Source: Sphingobacteriaceae bacterium
GTDB taxonomy: Bacteria > Bacteroidota > Bacteroidia > B-17B0 > Aurantibacillaceae
Assembly (NCBI GenBank): GCA_023251695.1
Contig: JAHEYE010000046.1
Location: 1 to 19,169, forward strand
Length of the DNA stretch: 19,169 nucleotides
Direction: 5' to 3'
A model generated the notes under the pieces. It did no database searches and was not told the origin of the DNA. It saw nothing but the letters and a program-made list of their open reading frames with translations. The translations under genes and the position numbers were made by a program. This document shows, one piece after another, positions 1 through 9,500 of this stretch (its first letter is position 1; every line of letters begins with the position of its first letter).

Positions 1-83
1 ATAACAAATCAAAAGAAAAAGTAAATGAGTTTACCGACTTTATGAATACCATGAAGTTTTTACTGGAAATTAAACCGGCTTAA
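1..83 (+). CDS. C-terminal end of an upstream gene (partial)
   Basis: An open frame runs from the window edge (first full codon at 3) to a TAA at 81-83 and encodes 26 residues, including EFTDFMNTMKFLLEIKPA. The stop lies only 5 nt before the ATG of the next gene, so the two are probably co-transcribed. The fragment is too short to name. Its amphipathic helical character, and a HAAS-like N-terminus on the next protein, would suit the tail of a PadR-type regulator, since such pairs are common. That is inference only. Confidence 0.6.
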   Translation, partial: NKSKEKVNEFTDFMNTMKFLLEIKPA

Positions 84-88
84 AATAA

Positions 89-1522
89 ATGTACTCAGTC
101 AATGACCAACAAATAGATTTTATTCTCAACGACATTAGACGTCGTGGCGTTGAGATGGAGGACCTGCAGTCAAATCTCCTGGATCACATTTGTTGTATTG
201 TTGAGCAAAACCTCGAGAGCGGTGGCAACTTCGAGGACTTCTATAACAAAACAATTCCCAAATTCTTTAAACACGAACTATGGGAGATAGAAGAAGAAAC
301 CATTCTACTACTAACTTATAAAAACTATTACACCATGAAAAAAGCGATGATATACGGAGGCGTCTTCTCCCTTTCGCTAATTGCGTTAGGAACGACCTTC
401 AAAATTTTTCACTGGCCCGGAGCGGCAATTTCTTTACTGCTCGGCTTTTTTATTCTCTGTTTTGTATTCTTCCCTTCTGCACTTTATCTTAACTACACTT
501 CATCCAAAAAAGGTCTCGGAATAAATTTTACCGCTTTCACCGGTGGTACAATATTAATGCTCGGCGTTTTATTTAAAGTCATGCATTGGCCCGGCTCACC
601 CGTGCTTTTAATTTTTGGCTTTGGTATTTTGCTTGGGGTATTCGTTCCGCTTCTCTTACTCTCAAAACTCAGAGAAGATCTTTCTTCGAAAGAAAAAATG
701 ACTTACACTCTCGGAGCATTTGGAGTCATTCCCTTCGGAGCCGCTACTTTGTTTAAAATAATGCACTGGCCGGGAGCCGGACCGTTGCTCATTCTCGGTT
801 CATTCCTTTTGATTGTGTTATTCATTCCTATGTACACTAACATGCAGATCAAAGCAAATAGAATGAATCCCGGACAATTTGTGTTTGTGATTACATTATC
901 TATGTATGCAGTTGTACTGACTTGTTTATTAGCAATGAATGTTTCAAAGCATGTGCTTGAATCTTTTTCAAGAGATGAGGTTGACAATACCGTGATAGTA
1001 AAATATTTCGAAAAGAAAAAAGCGAGATTATTAAGCGAAATGCAAACAGACAGTACGGCTACATCACAAGCGGAAAACAATAAAAAGATTAGTGAAAGTG
1101 CAAATAAAACCAAAGAACTAATTCACAGTTTACAATTAGACTTAATTTCTGCGGTTGAAGGTGTAGACAAAACAACTGCCCAAGACTTACTCGCGCACCC
1201 TAATTTGATTATACGGCTTGACAATTACGATATTGTAACTCTACTTATGCTAAATGAACAAAACAACAAGGCCTCTGTATTAAAAACCGCAATTGAAAAT
1301 TACAGAACAGAGGCTTTAAAAGCAGTTAGTAATAATGAACTCATGACTAATAAGATTAAGGTCCTTTTAAATACAGATGATAAGATCGAACCGGAAAACA
1401 AAATGTCGTGGGAGGAGAATAATTTTTATCATAGCCCGCTGATAAGTACACTTGTACGATTAAGCGAGATGGAAAAAAATATTTGTCTGATTGAAACCCA
1501 AGTTTTAACTCTAAAAAATTAA
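89..1522 (+). CDS. GldL/GldM-like fusion membrane protein with three HWPG hairpins
   Basis: This 477-residue protein begins with a cytoplasmic helical domain of about 83 residues (LLDHICCIVEQNLESGG at 30-46). Three transmembrane hairpins follow, each carrying a GldL-type K-x-x-H-W-P-G motif (HWPG at 108, 166 and 226, about 59 residues apart). A seventh helix ends in LLAMNVSKHVLESF (280-293), which closely resembles the single GldM helix (LALNVSxEVLxAF). Residues 294-477 resemble the start of the GldM periplasmic region: RLDN near 375, then W-E-E-x-x-F and LSEMEKNICLIETQVL at the end. Lysines and arginines in the inter-hairpin linkers predict that these linkers and the N-terminus are cytoplasmic and the C-terminal part periplasmic. 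In GldLM the two families are separate proteins forming the gliding/type IX secretion motor. Here they are fused, and the GldL helix-2 glutamate is replaced by leucine in all three hairpins. The homology reading is firm; motor function is unproven. Confidence 0.85.
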   Translation: MYSVNDQQIDFILNDIRRRGVEMEDLQSNLLDHICCIVEQNLESGGNFEDFYNKTIPKFFKHELWEIEEETILLLTYKNYYTMKKAMIYGGVFSLSLIALGTTFKIFHWPGAAISLLLGFFILCFVFFPSALYLNYTSSKKGLGINFTAFTGGTILMLGVLFKVMHWPGSPVLLIFGFGILLGVFVPLLLLSKLREDLSSKEKMTYTLGAFGVIPFGAATLFKIMHWPGAGPLLILGSFLLIVLFIPMYTNMQIKANRMNPGQFVFVITLSMYAVVLTCLLAMNVSKHVLESFSRDEVDNTVIVKYFEKKKARLLSEMQTDSTATSQAENNKKISESANKTKELIHSLQLDLISAVEGVDKTTAQDLLAHPNLIIRLDNYDIVTLLMLNEQNNKASVLKTAIENYRTEALKAVSNNELMTNKIKVLLNTDDKIEPENKMSWEENNFYHSPLISTLVRLSEMEKNICLIETQVLTLKN

Positions 1523-1526
1523 CGTC

Positions 1527-2492
1527 ATGAAAAAATCAGTTTATATCACAGGAATTAGCTGCGCCATTTTAATGTTATTTGGTTGCGTGTCTAAGATCAT
1601 GCACTGGCCGGGCGCCGGTGTCATGTTAGTTCTGGCCGTATTTTTATTTTGTTTTGGATTCTTACCAATGGCTTTAAAGAACAGTTACGATTTATTGCCA
1701 CTTAAAAAAATGAAAACGCTTCATGTCATATCCTACCTGGTGTTTGCAGTTTGTATGATGGGGGTTCTTTTCAAAGTGATGCATTGGCCGGGAGCTGCTA
1801 TGTTTTTACTCTTCGGGATGTTGGCGCCCTTTGTGATCTTCCTTCCTGCATATTTATACCATACCCGCGAAGAAGAAAAAACGGGGAATAAAAATTTCCT
1901 TGCTTTAGTTCTGGGCCTTATGTTTCTTGCGGTATTTAGCGTGTTCTTAGCTTTAAGCGTTAGCAAGCAAATTCTTTGGCAAGGTGTTGAATCAGTAAAT
2001 CAAAACGAAAGCAATATTAAAATATATGCTTCTGCTAAAGATGAACAGAATGAAATATCAAAATCCGCTAACGACCTTATCAATTATTCAAATGAATTAA
2101 AGTGCGTGATGCTTTCAGTCGCAGGTGAAAACATGTGTGATGGAAATAATACGAATGACAATTATAAAGTTGATAGGATTAGTGGATTAGATAATTGGGG
2201 GGCAGCGAATGCTGTTTTCTTATCAGATGAAGCCGTTAGCAGAACTAAACTGCTCAAACAAAAAATCACAACCTTTAAGGAACAGGTTCTGGCTTCAAAA
2301 AATATCAGTCCTGAATTAACAGAATTAGTAAATATACTTTTTGATACCGGAGATACTGATGCCAGAGGCGTGTATCAACCAGGTATTCCTTGGGAACAAA
2401 GAGAATTCAATTACTCTGTGCTTTTTATGCTTGACTACTTATCTAAACTACAAAGCAATGTTCGCTTAGTGGAAGGTGAGGCACTTAACTAA
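1527..2492 (+). CDS. GldL/GldM-like fusion membrane protein with two HWPG hairpins
   Basis: This 321-residue paralogue of the preceding gene starts 4 nt after that gene's stop. It lacks the N-terminal helical domain and begins directly at the first hairpin. It has two GldL-type hairpins (SKIMHWPGAG with HWPG at 26, FKVMHWPGAA with HWPG at 86) and a fifth helix ending FLALSVSKQILWQGV (140-154), which matches the GldM transmembrane segment. The C-terminal periplasmic part is the better GldM match: GLDNWGAANAVFL at 220-232, PWEQREFNYSVLFMLDYL at 288-305, then LSKLQSNVRLVEGEAL at the end. The helix-2 glutamate of GldL is Phe in hairpin 1 and Pro in hairpin 2. With its neighbour it supplies five hairpins and two GldM segments. 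A 1:1 complex is inferred from the tight gene pairing. Confidence 0.85.
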   Translation: MKKSVYITGISCAILMLFGCVSKIMHWPGAGVMLVLAVFLFCFGFLPMALKNSYDLLPLKKMKTLHVISYLVFAVCMMGVLFKVMHWPGAAMFLLFGMLAPFVIFLPAYLYHTREEEKTGNKNFLALVLGLMFLAVFSVFLALSVSKQILWQGVESVNQNESNIKIYASAKDEQNEISKSANDLINYSNELKCVMLSVAGENMCDGNNTNDNYKVDRISGLDNWGAANAVFLSDEAVSRTKLLKQKITTFKEQVLASKNISPELTELVNILFDTGDTDARGVYQPGIPWEQREFNYSVLFMLDYLSKLQSNVRLVEGEALN

Positions 2493-2517
2493 GTGCGATT
2501 ACAAAACAAACACAAAC

Positions 2518-2553
2518 AAAACAGCCGTTGATTATTGGCAACGGCTGTTTTTT
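2518..2553. terminator. Bidirectional intrinsic terminator
   Basis: A perfect stem (acagccgttg at 2521-2530 with caacggctgt at 2539-2548, extended by flanking A-T pairs) has an 8-nt loop. T-rich sequence follows on the plus strand, and an A-rich plus-strand flank gives T-rich sequence on the minus strand. It lies between convergent genes, 26 nt after the plus-strand stop, and its right flank touches the stop codon of the minus-strand gene. It probably ends transcription from both sides. Confidence 0.85.
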
Positions 2554-4495
2554 ATATTTTTATCCCGATGATGCAGATATCATCTATTTGTTCCAAGCTC
2601 CCCTTCCAGTTCTCTATTTTGTTTTCCAGAATTTGTTTTTGTTCCTGAACGCCTAATACACTTACTTCCTTCAAGACTTCTAATAATTGTTTTGATTTGA
2701 ACTTTTTCCCTTTCGGTCCGCCAAACTGATCGGCATACCCGTCCGTAAAAAGATAAATCATATCTCCTTTATTAAATTCTATTTTCTGATGCGTATATTT
2801 TTTTTCAGAGCCGTCAATGTCGCCGCCTATTGTATTTTTATCAGGCGAATATTCCGTCAGTATTCCTTTTGCAACATGTATGATCGGACGATTTGCCCCT
2901 GAATATTGCAAAATAGATTCCCCTTTCTGAAAAGCGCAAAGCGCTATGTCCATTCCGTCTCTGAAGGTTTTACTGGATTTATTCAGCGTTCCGGTAATTT
3001 TTATATCCATTGCTTTTAAAGCTTCCGAGGTAGTACTGATGTTTTCCTTCAAAACAACGTCCTGTAATATTTCATAACCGAGCATACTCATAAATCCTCC
3101 GGGAACACCATGACCCGTACAATCTGCAACCGCGATTATTTTATTGTGTTCCGTTTCGGCATACCAATAAAAATCCCCGCTAACTATATCCTTAGGTTTA
3201 TATAAAACAAACGCGCCTGCGAAGGCTTCATTAATAGTGTTTTCCGGGGTGAGAATGGCATTCTGAATCCGCTTTGCGTAATTAATACTGTCTGTAATTT
3301 CTTTATTCTTTCGCTCAATAATTCTATTCTGACGTTCACTAACTTTAAACCGCTTATATAAAAACACAGAAAATACTAAAATTAGGATTAAACCCAATGT
3401 AACGCCGCTAATGATAATCTTCTGCCTGTCTTCCTTTTCCTTAAACTGAATTTCTTTTTTTTCTTGTTCATTTTGCAATTGCAATTCCTTCCGCGCGTAT
3501 TCAAAGCTCAATTGCTTTTTTGCCATTTCTTTTACAATATTATTGTTGTTGATACTATCGCATATTTGCGAGTATTGTTTAAAATATTTAAGTGCTTTAT
3601 CATTGATTTTTAGATTTTCATAAAAACTGCTTAACGAACTTGTAGCATCACGTTTAACTTCGGGGGAATTTAATTCTTCACCCATTTCTAAACCCTTCAT
3701 AAAACTTTCTTCTGCTTGTTTAATCTGTTTTAGTTTTTCATAAACAAGTCCTTCATTTAAATAGGAATAAGCTAACTCAAATTTGTTACCCGTTTTCTCC
3801 TGAAAAATCATTGCCTTTTTAAAACAGTCTAAGGCCCTTTCGTATTGCTTTAATTCCAAATAAACATTACCAATATTATTTTGTGAGTTGGCGATTCCAT
3901 CTTCATCTTTAAGGTTAGTCCTTGTTTTCAACGACCGTGTATAATACTCCAATGCCAAATCATACTCGTGTTTATTGTAGTAAATATTCCCAACATTATT
4001 TAAAAAAGCCCCCAACTGCTTGGTATCTCTACGGGCTTTTATTATTTCAATTGCCTGTTTATAATTTGCGAGAGCTTTTTCGTAATCGCCTTGTATAAAA
4101 TAAACAATTCCAATATGGTTTAAAGCAATTGCGATCACTTCATTGATTTTGTTTTGTTCGCCAATCCTTTGAGCCTCGAGGTTGAACTCTAAAGCTTTCG
4201 TATAATCGCCTTTAGCTTCGTGCAGCCGGGCCTTAATAAGAAAATAATAAGCCTTCCCCTTTATGTAATTGATTTTTTTTGAAAGGGCTAAAAGGTTCTC
4301 ATTAAGCGAATCTACCTTTGCAAAATCTCCTAAATTCAAATAATGACTGGCAACTTTATTAAGTATTATAACTTTTAATGAGTCCTCTGCTTGTTTATGC
4401 ATTACTTTGAACAATGAATCAAGGTTCATATTGCCTACTTGCCCATTTATTAAAAACGTAAGCAATATAAAATTCAATATTAAATGTTTTTTCAT
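2552..4495 (-). CDS. TPR-containing SpoIIE/PP2C-type serine phosphatase
   Basis: The protein has 647 residues if it starts at the ATG at 4495, which gives a clean signal peptide (MKKHLILNFILLTFLINGQ) and lies 2 nt after the upstream stop. An ATG at 4522 would add nine residues before the signal and overlap the upstream gene, so it is less likely. About seven TPR units span residues 30-315 (for example ALNHIGIVYFIQGDYEKAL). A charged coiled coil, one membrane helix (about 360-380), a linker with SINYAKRIQNAIL, and a SpoIIE domain follow. Metal-binding aspartates are visible in SGDFYW (441), ADCTGHG (458), DGMD (513) and FTDGYADQFGG (585), with a final DDIC, so the phosphatase looks intact. The likely role is periplasmic TPR sensing coupled to dephosphorylation of a cytoplasmic partner such as an anti-sigma-factor antagonist. 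No such partner is present in the window. Confidence 0.88.
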   Translation of the reverse strand: MKKHLILNFILLTFLINGQVGNMNLDSLFKVMHKQAEDSLKVIILNKVASHYLNLGDFAKVDSLNENLLALSKKINYIKGKAYYFLIKARLHEAKGDYTKALEFNLEAQRIGEQNKINEVIAIALNHIGIVYFIQGDYEKALANYKQAIEIIKARRDTKQLGAFLNNVGNIYYNKHEYDLALEYYTRSLKTRTNLKDEDGIANSQNNIGNVYLELKQYERALDCFKKAMIFQEKTGNKFELAYSYLNEGLVYEKLKQIKQAEESFMKGLEMGEELNSPEVKRDATSSLSSFYENLKINDKALKYFKQYSQICDSINNNNIVKEMAKKQLSFEYARKELQLQNEQEKKEIQFKEKEDRQKIIISGVTLGLILILVFSVFLYKRFKVSERQNRIIERKNKEITDSINYAKRIQNAILTPENTINEAFAGAFVLYKPKDIVSGDFYWYAETEHNKIIAVADCTGHGVPGGFMSMLGYEILQDVVLKENISTTSEALKAMDIKITGTLNKSSKTFRDGMDIALCAFQKGESILQYSGANRPIIHVAKGILTEYSPDKNTIGGDIDGSEKKYTHQKIEFNKGDMIYLFTDGYADQFGGPKGKKFKSKQLLEVLKEVSVLGVQEQKQILENKIENWKGSLEQIDDICIIGIKI

Positions 4496-4497
4496 TC

Positions 4498-6543
4498 TTA
4501 AATATAAATTCCGGCTATACATATATCATCAACCTGCTCTAAATCCCCACGCCACCTCTCAATTTCATTATTTAATGCTTCCTTTTGTTTGTCCATTGTA
4601 AGATTACCATTATTTAATATCAGTTGTTGCAATTGCTTATACTTGAACTTTTTTCCTTTAGGTCCACCAAACTGATCGGCAAAACCGTCTGTAACTAAAT
4701 ATAATTGATCGCCCTTTATTAAATCTATTTCGTGCAAAGTAAACGGCTTCTCTTTGTGCGTTAAGCCTACCGGCATCTTATCCGTTTGCGAAACCTGAAT
4801 CTCATTGTTTCTTAATAAATAAAAGAAATTATTAGCACCGGTGTATCTCAGCTTTTTATTTTTTAAATCAATAGCGCACAAAATACAATCCATTCCGTCT
4901 TTACTCACATCACCACCATCCGGATTAAGTGACCGGATGATTTCTTTCCTTGTTTCGTTTAAAATTTGGTCCGGTTGCAAAATCCCCCGTTCAATAATCA
5001 CCTCATTCAATACCGAAATATTAAGCAAACTCATAAAAGCGCCAGGTACCCCATGACCTGTGCAATCGGCAACTATCAGGTAGAAAATTCCTTTGTGCTC
5101 GAGTGCCCAATAAAAATCACCGCTAACAATATCTTTTGGCTTATATAAAATAAAAAAATCATTTATTCTCCCCTTGAAATAATTTTCGGAGGTCAATAAG
5201 GCATTTTGAATTCTGCTCGCATAATAAATGGAAGCAACGATTTCTTTTTGTTTGACCTCCACTATTTCCTTCTGCCGGATTATCTCCGTGTTTTTTTGTT
5301 CAAGAGCTTTATTTGTCTTTCTCCTGTGTAAATTGACTCTTATCACAAAGCCGAAAATAATCAACAACAAAACACCACCCACTATTCCGGATGAAATCAT
5401 CCATTCCTGCCGTTTAAGGTCAAGATCTGAAATTTCCTTCTCGTTTTTTAGCAGCTGAATTTCTTTCTCACTTTTTTCTTTTCCGTATTTGGCTTCCATT
5501 GTAGCAAGCTTGTCGCCAAAGTTCAATGAATCATTTAATTTAGCATAGAGCCTGTGCGCCTCCAGGGCCTTTTTATAATCGCCTTGGTCTTCATATATCC
5601 AAGATAAAGATTGATAGCAGGCAATCAGTCCTTGCGGAGATTTACTCTGATTACAAACGCTGATTGAGGTATCAATATACCGAAGTGCATTTTTGAAATT
5701 ACGTTTTATTTTATTAATGTCGCCCAGGTTACGGTAATTTAGTTCCAGGCCTTCGAGGTTCTTTATTTCCTTATTTATTTTAAGGGCTCTTAAAAAATAA
5801 ATTTCTGCTGAATCGTTATTGTGTTTGACATTAAATATACCGCCAATATTATTTAAGGTCAAAGCGATTCCGCTCTTATTTTCTATTTCACAATTTACTT
5901 TGTAGGAAGTCTTATAATAAGTCAGCGCCGCATCCGGATCGCCCTGCTCTTCATAAATTATACCAATATTATTTCCCGAGATAGCAATGCCCTCTTTAAA
6001 GTCTTTTAAAACAAATAAATCGTTGGCGTTCAGAAAATGTTTCAGCGCATCATTTCTGCTTTTCTGCCGCCAGTAAATTAAACCAAGATTATTTTCAGAC
6101 CAGCCCAGAGCTATTGTGTCTCTGATTTCCTCTCTGATCTTTATTGCATTTAAATAAGCTTCTACGGCTACTTCAAACGATCCGTGCAGATAGGATCCGA
6201 ATCCGATGTTGTGCCAACATTGGGCTTCCAATCTTTTCAAATTATTGTTATGCGCAATCTGAACTGCTTTTCTGTATAAATAAATAGCGCTATCGGGATC
6301 GCCTGTTCTCTCGATCGACAGCGCATACCACCTTATGCCTTCTACAATTCCCTTAGCAAAATTATTTTTCTCCGATAAGATACGTGCCTGCGTCGAAAGC
6401 TGTTTGATTTTTGCATAATCACCGGCATCGAATAAGTGGATACATGCCCTATTCATTTCTTTAACCTTGTCGGTATCGTGTTTCACAAACCCGGCCCGGG
6501 AAAAAAAAGGGAATAAAAATAATATAATAAGTACCTTTTGCAT
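4498..6543 (-). CDS. TPR-containing SpoIIE/PP2C-type serine phosphatase
   Basis: This 681-residue tandem paralogue of the next gene downstream has the same order of parts. It has a signal peptide (MQKVLIILFLFPFFSRAG), about seven TPR units (35-335, for example NNLGLIYWRQKSRNDALKHF), a coiled coil (345-378), a membrane helix (about 382-402), a second coiled coil with IYYASRIQNALL (439-450), and a SpoIIE domain. Aspartates expected to bind metal are at 476 (GDFYW), 493 (ADCTGHGVPG), 549 (DGMD) and 619 (TDGFADQFGG). The two copies share the phosphatase core closely, while the TPR parts differ enough to suggest different ligands. It starts 44 nt after metH on the same strand, so it could be read through from metH or have its own promoter in that gap; I see no clear promoter. 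The following gene begins 2 nt after its stop, so the pair is an operon. Confidence 0.88.
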   Translation of the reverse strand: MQKVLIILFLFPFFSRAGFVKHDTDKVKEMNRACIHLFDAGDYAKIKQLSTQARILSEKNNFAKGIVEGIRWYALSIERTGDPDSAIYLYRKAVQIAHNNNLKRLEAQCWHNIGFGSYLHGSFEVAVEAYLNAIKIREEIRDTIALGWSENNLGLIYWRQKSRNDALKHFLNANDLFVLKDFKEGIAISGNNIGIIYEEQGDPDAALTYYKTSYKVNCEIENKSGIALTLNNIGGIFNVKHNNDSAEIYFLRALKINKEIKNLEGLELNYRNLGDINKIKRNFKNALRYIDTSISVCNQSKSPQGLIACYQSLSWIYEDQGDYKKALEAHRLYAKLNDSLNFGDKLATMEAKYGKEKSEKEIQLLKNEKEISDLDLKRQEWMISSGIVGGVLLLIIFGFVIRVNLHRRKTNKALEQKNTEIIRQKEIVEVKQKEIVASIYYASRIQNALLTSENYFKGRINDFFILYKPKDIVSGDFYWALEHKGIFYLIVADCTGHGVPGAFMSLLNISVLNEVIIERGILQPDQILNETRKEIIRSLNPDGGDVSKDGMDCILCAIDLKNKKLRYTGANNFFYLLRNNEIQVSQTDKMPVGLTHKEKPFTLHEIDLIKGDQLYLVTDGFADQFGGPKGKKFKYKQLQQLILNNGNLTMDKQKEALNNEIERWRGDLEQVDDICIAGIYI

Positions 6544-6587
6544 GTTAGTGCCGTGATTTTTGACCTCTAAAGATGGGAAATAATTTT

Positions 6588-9500
6588 CTAATACCCCAAA
6601 ACAGGCCCTAACCAGCGCTCAATCTCTGATAAACTCATTTTTTTTCGTTTGGAATAATCCTCCGCCTGCTCTTTGGTAATTTTTCCTGTACCGAAATACT
6701 GAGCTTCCTTATTGGCAAAATACAATCCGCTTACGGCGGCAGTTGGAACCATGGCCAGACTTTCTGTTAATTTAATGCCTGTTTGTTTTTCAACATCCAA
6801 TAATTTCCAGATGGTCAGTTTTTCCGTATGATCAGGTTGTGCCGGATAACCGGGTGCCGGACGAATACCAGCGTACTCTTCCTTAATTAATTCTTCGTTA
6901 CTGAATTTCTCAGTCTTAGCATAGGCCCAGATTTCAGTACGTACTTTTTTATGCATTAGTTCTGCAAATGCTTCTGCCAAACGATCTGCCAATGCTTTTA
7001 ACATAATCGCACTGTAATCATCGTGATCCATTTCAAAACGTTTTACATGTTCATCAATACCAATTCCCGTTGTTAAAGCAAAAGCACCAATGTAGTCAAT
7101 TGGGAGTTGGGAGTTGGGAGTTGGAGGTTTTGGTGCAATAAAATCAGCCAGCGCAATGTTATATTGTCCCGCCGGTTTTTTGGTTTGCTGACGGATGGTA
7201 TGGAAATGGCATTTTACTGCTTTACCATCCTCACTCAGCACCTCAACATCATCGTGATTAATCGTATTAGCTGGATAAATGCCAATTACGGCGTTTGCCT
7301 GCAACCATTTTTCATCAATAATTTTTTTTAGCATGTTTTGGGCATCCGTAAATAATTTTTTCGCCTCTTCTCCACGCTTCTTATCATCAAATATTTTAGG
7401 ATATGAGCCTTTTAATTCCCAACTGTGAAAAAATGGTGTCCAATCTATATATTCCGAAATTTCTTTAATTGAATAATCATTAAAGGTTTTATTTCCGAGC
7501 AAACCCGGTTTAGCAATACTACCATTACTGAAATCCAATTTTAATTTATTTCCGCGTGCTTCAGATAAGGAAATGAATTTATTTTGTCCCTGCGCATTTT
7601 TATTTTGTTCCCGCACACGCTCGTAATCTTTATTAACATCTTTCATAAAGGCATCTCGCAGTTCATCCGAAATCAAACTGCTAGCCACAGGAACTGATTT
7701 ACTTGCATCATTCACATGTACAACAGGACCGGAATAATTTTGTGCAATTTTTACGGCAGTATGAACTTTAGATGTTGTCGCACCGCCAATCAATAATGGC
7801 GTTTTAAAACCTAAGCGTTCCATTTCCTTAGCAACGTGCACCATTTCATCCAGTGATGGTGTAATTAATCCACTTAAACCAATAATATCCACATTATGAT
7901 GGCGCGCTTGTTCCAAAATTCTATCGCAGGATACCATCACCCCTAAATCTATAATCTCATAATTATTACAAGCTAATACAACGCCCACAATATTTTTACC
8001 AATATCGTGCACATCACCTTTCACAGTTGCCATTAAAATTTTTCCGGCGTTAGTTCTTCCATCACCAACTATACCCGCTTTTTTGTTTGCTTCTTTTTCC
8101 GCTTGTAAAAATGGCTCAAGGTAGGCCACTGCCTTTTTCATAACGCGGGCGCTCTTTACCACCTGCGGTAAAAACATTTTTCCACTTCCAAATAAATCAC
8201 CTACCACATTCATACCATCCATTAACGGACCTTCAATAACATGTAATGGTCGTCCTAATTTCTGGCGAGCTTCTTCGGTGTCGGCATCAATATGCTCCAC
8301 CAATCCTTTTACTAAAGCATAACTCAATCGCTCTTCAACAGCTCCTTTTCTCCACTCTTCATCTTTTTCATTTTTTTGTGCTGAAATTCCTTTTAAAGAT
8401 TCTGCATGTTCCACCAATCGTTCTGTGGCGTCATCTCTTCTGTTCAACAACACATCTTCAACTAGTTCTAATAATTTCTTGTCGATGTCATCGTAAATTA
8501 CCAATTGAGCGGGGTTTACAATTCCCATGTCCATACCATTTTTAATAGCATGAAATAAAAACGCTGAGTGAATAGCTTCACGAACGTGATCATTTCCCCT
8601 GAAAGAAAAACTAACATTACTTACGCCGCCACTCACCTTCGCAAATGGTAAATTTTCTTTTATCCATTTCGTTGAATTAAAGAAATCCAAAGCATTTAAA
8701 CGGTGTTCTTCCATGCCTGTGGCTACCGGAAAAATATTCGGGTCAAAAATAATATCCTGAGGTGTGAAGTTTACTTTCTTTACCAACACATCGTAAGCGC
8801 GTTTACAAATGTCAATCCGCCTTTGTAAAGTATCTGCTTGCCCAACCTCATCAAAAGCCATCACAATAACCGCAGCGCCATATTGTTTTACTTTTTGTGC
8901 CTGTTCAATAAATTTTTCTTCTCCTTCCTTTAAAGAGATAGAATTTACAATTGCTTTTCCTTGAACACATTTCAATCCAGCCTCAATAACTGTCCATTTA
9001 GAAGAGTCGATCATGATAGGCACTTTACAAATATCCGGCTCAGAAGCAATCAGGTTTAAAAATTTTGTCATCGCTGCTTCACTATCCAACATCCCTTCAT
9101 CCATATTAACATCTATCACCTGTGCGCCACCATCTACCTGGTCTTTTGCAATCGATAATGCCTCTTCGTAATTCCCTTCCTTAATTAAACGAAGGAATTT
9201 TTTTGAGCCGGTAACATTTGTGCGCTCTCCCACATTCATGAAATTACTTTCAGGGCGAAGTGTTACCGGTTCCAGTCCACTTAAATGCATCAAAGTATCC
9301 GCTACCGGTTTTTTGCGGGGCTTTGCTGTTTTTGCTAATTCAGCTATACGCTTAATATGAGATGGTGTTGTTCCGCAACAACCACCAACAATATTTAAAA
9401 ATCCGGCTTTCAAAAATTCTTCTATTTGATGGCCCATCTCGTGAGCATCCTGATCGTATTCGCCAAACTGATTCGGCAATCCCGCATTTGGATAAGCGCT

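Noticed and set aside
703..1113. Minus-strand open frame of 136 codons opposite the first GldL/GldM-like gene
   Set aside because: It is antisense to a well-supported coding frame, shows no family resemblance, and its hydrophobic stretches mirror the membrane helices on the other strand.
4496..4522. Longer start (ATG at 4522) for the second TPR phosphatase
   Set aside because: It would put nine residues before a clear signal peptide and overlap the upstream gene; the ATG at 4495, 2 nt after the upstream stop, fits better.
7098..7125. Tandem repeats as a CRISPR-like or VNTR locus
   Set aside because: The units are 7 bp without spacers and lie inside metH; they are a heptad array, not CRISPR.
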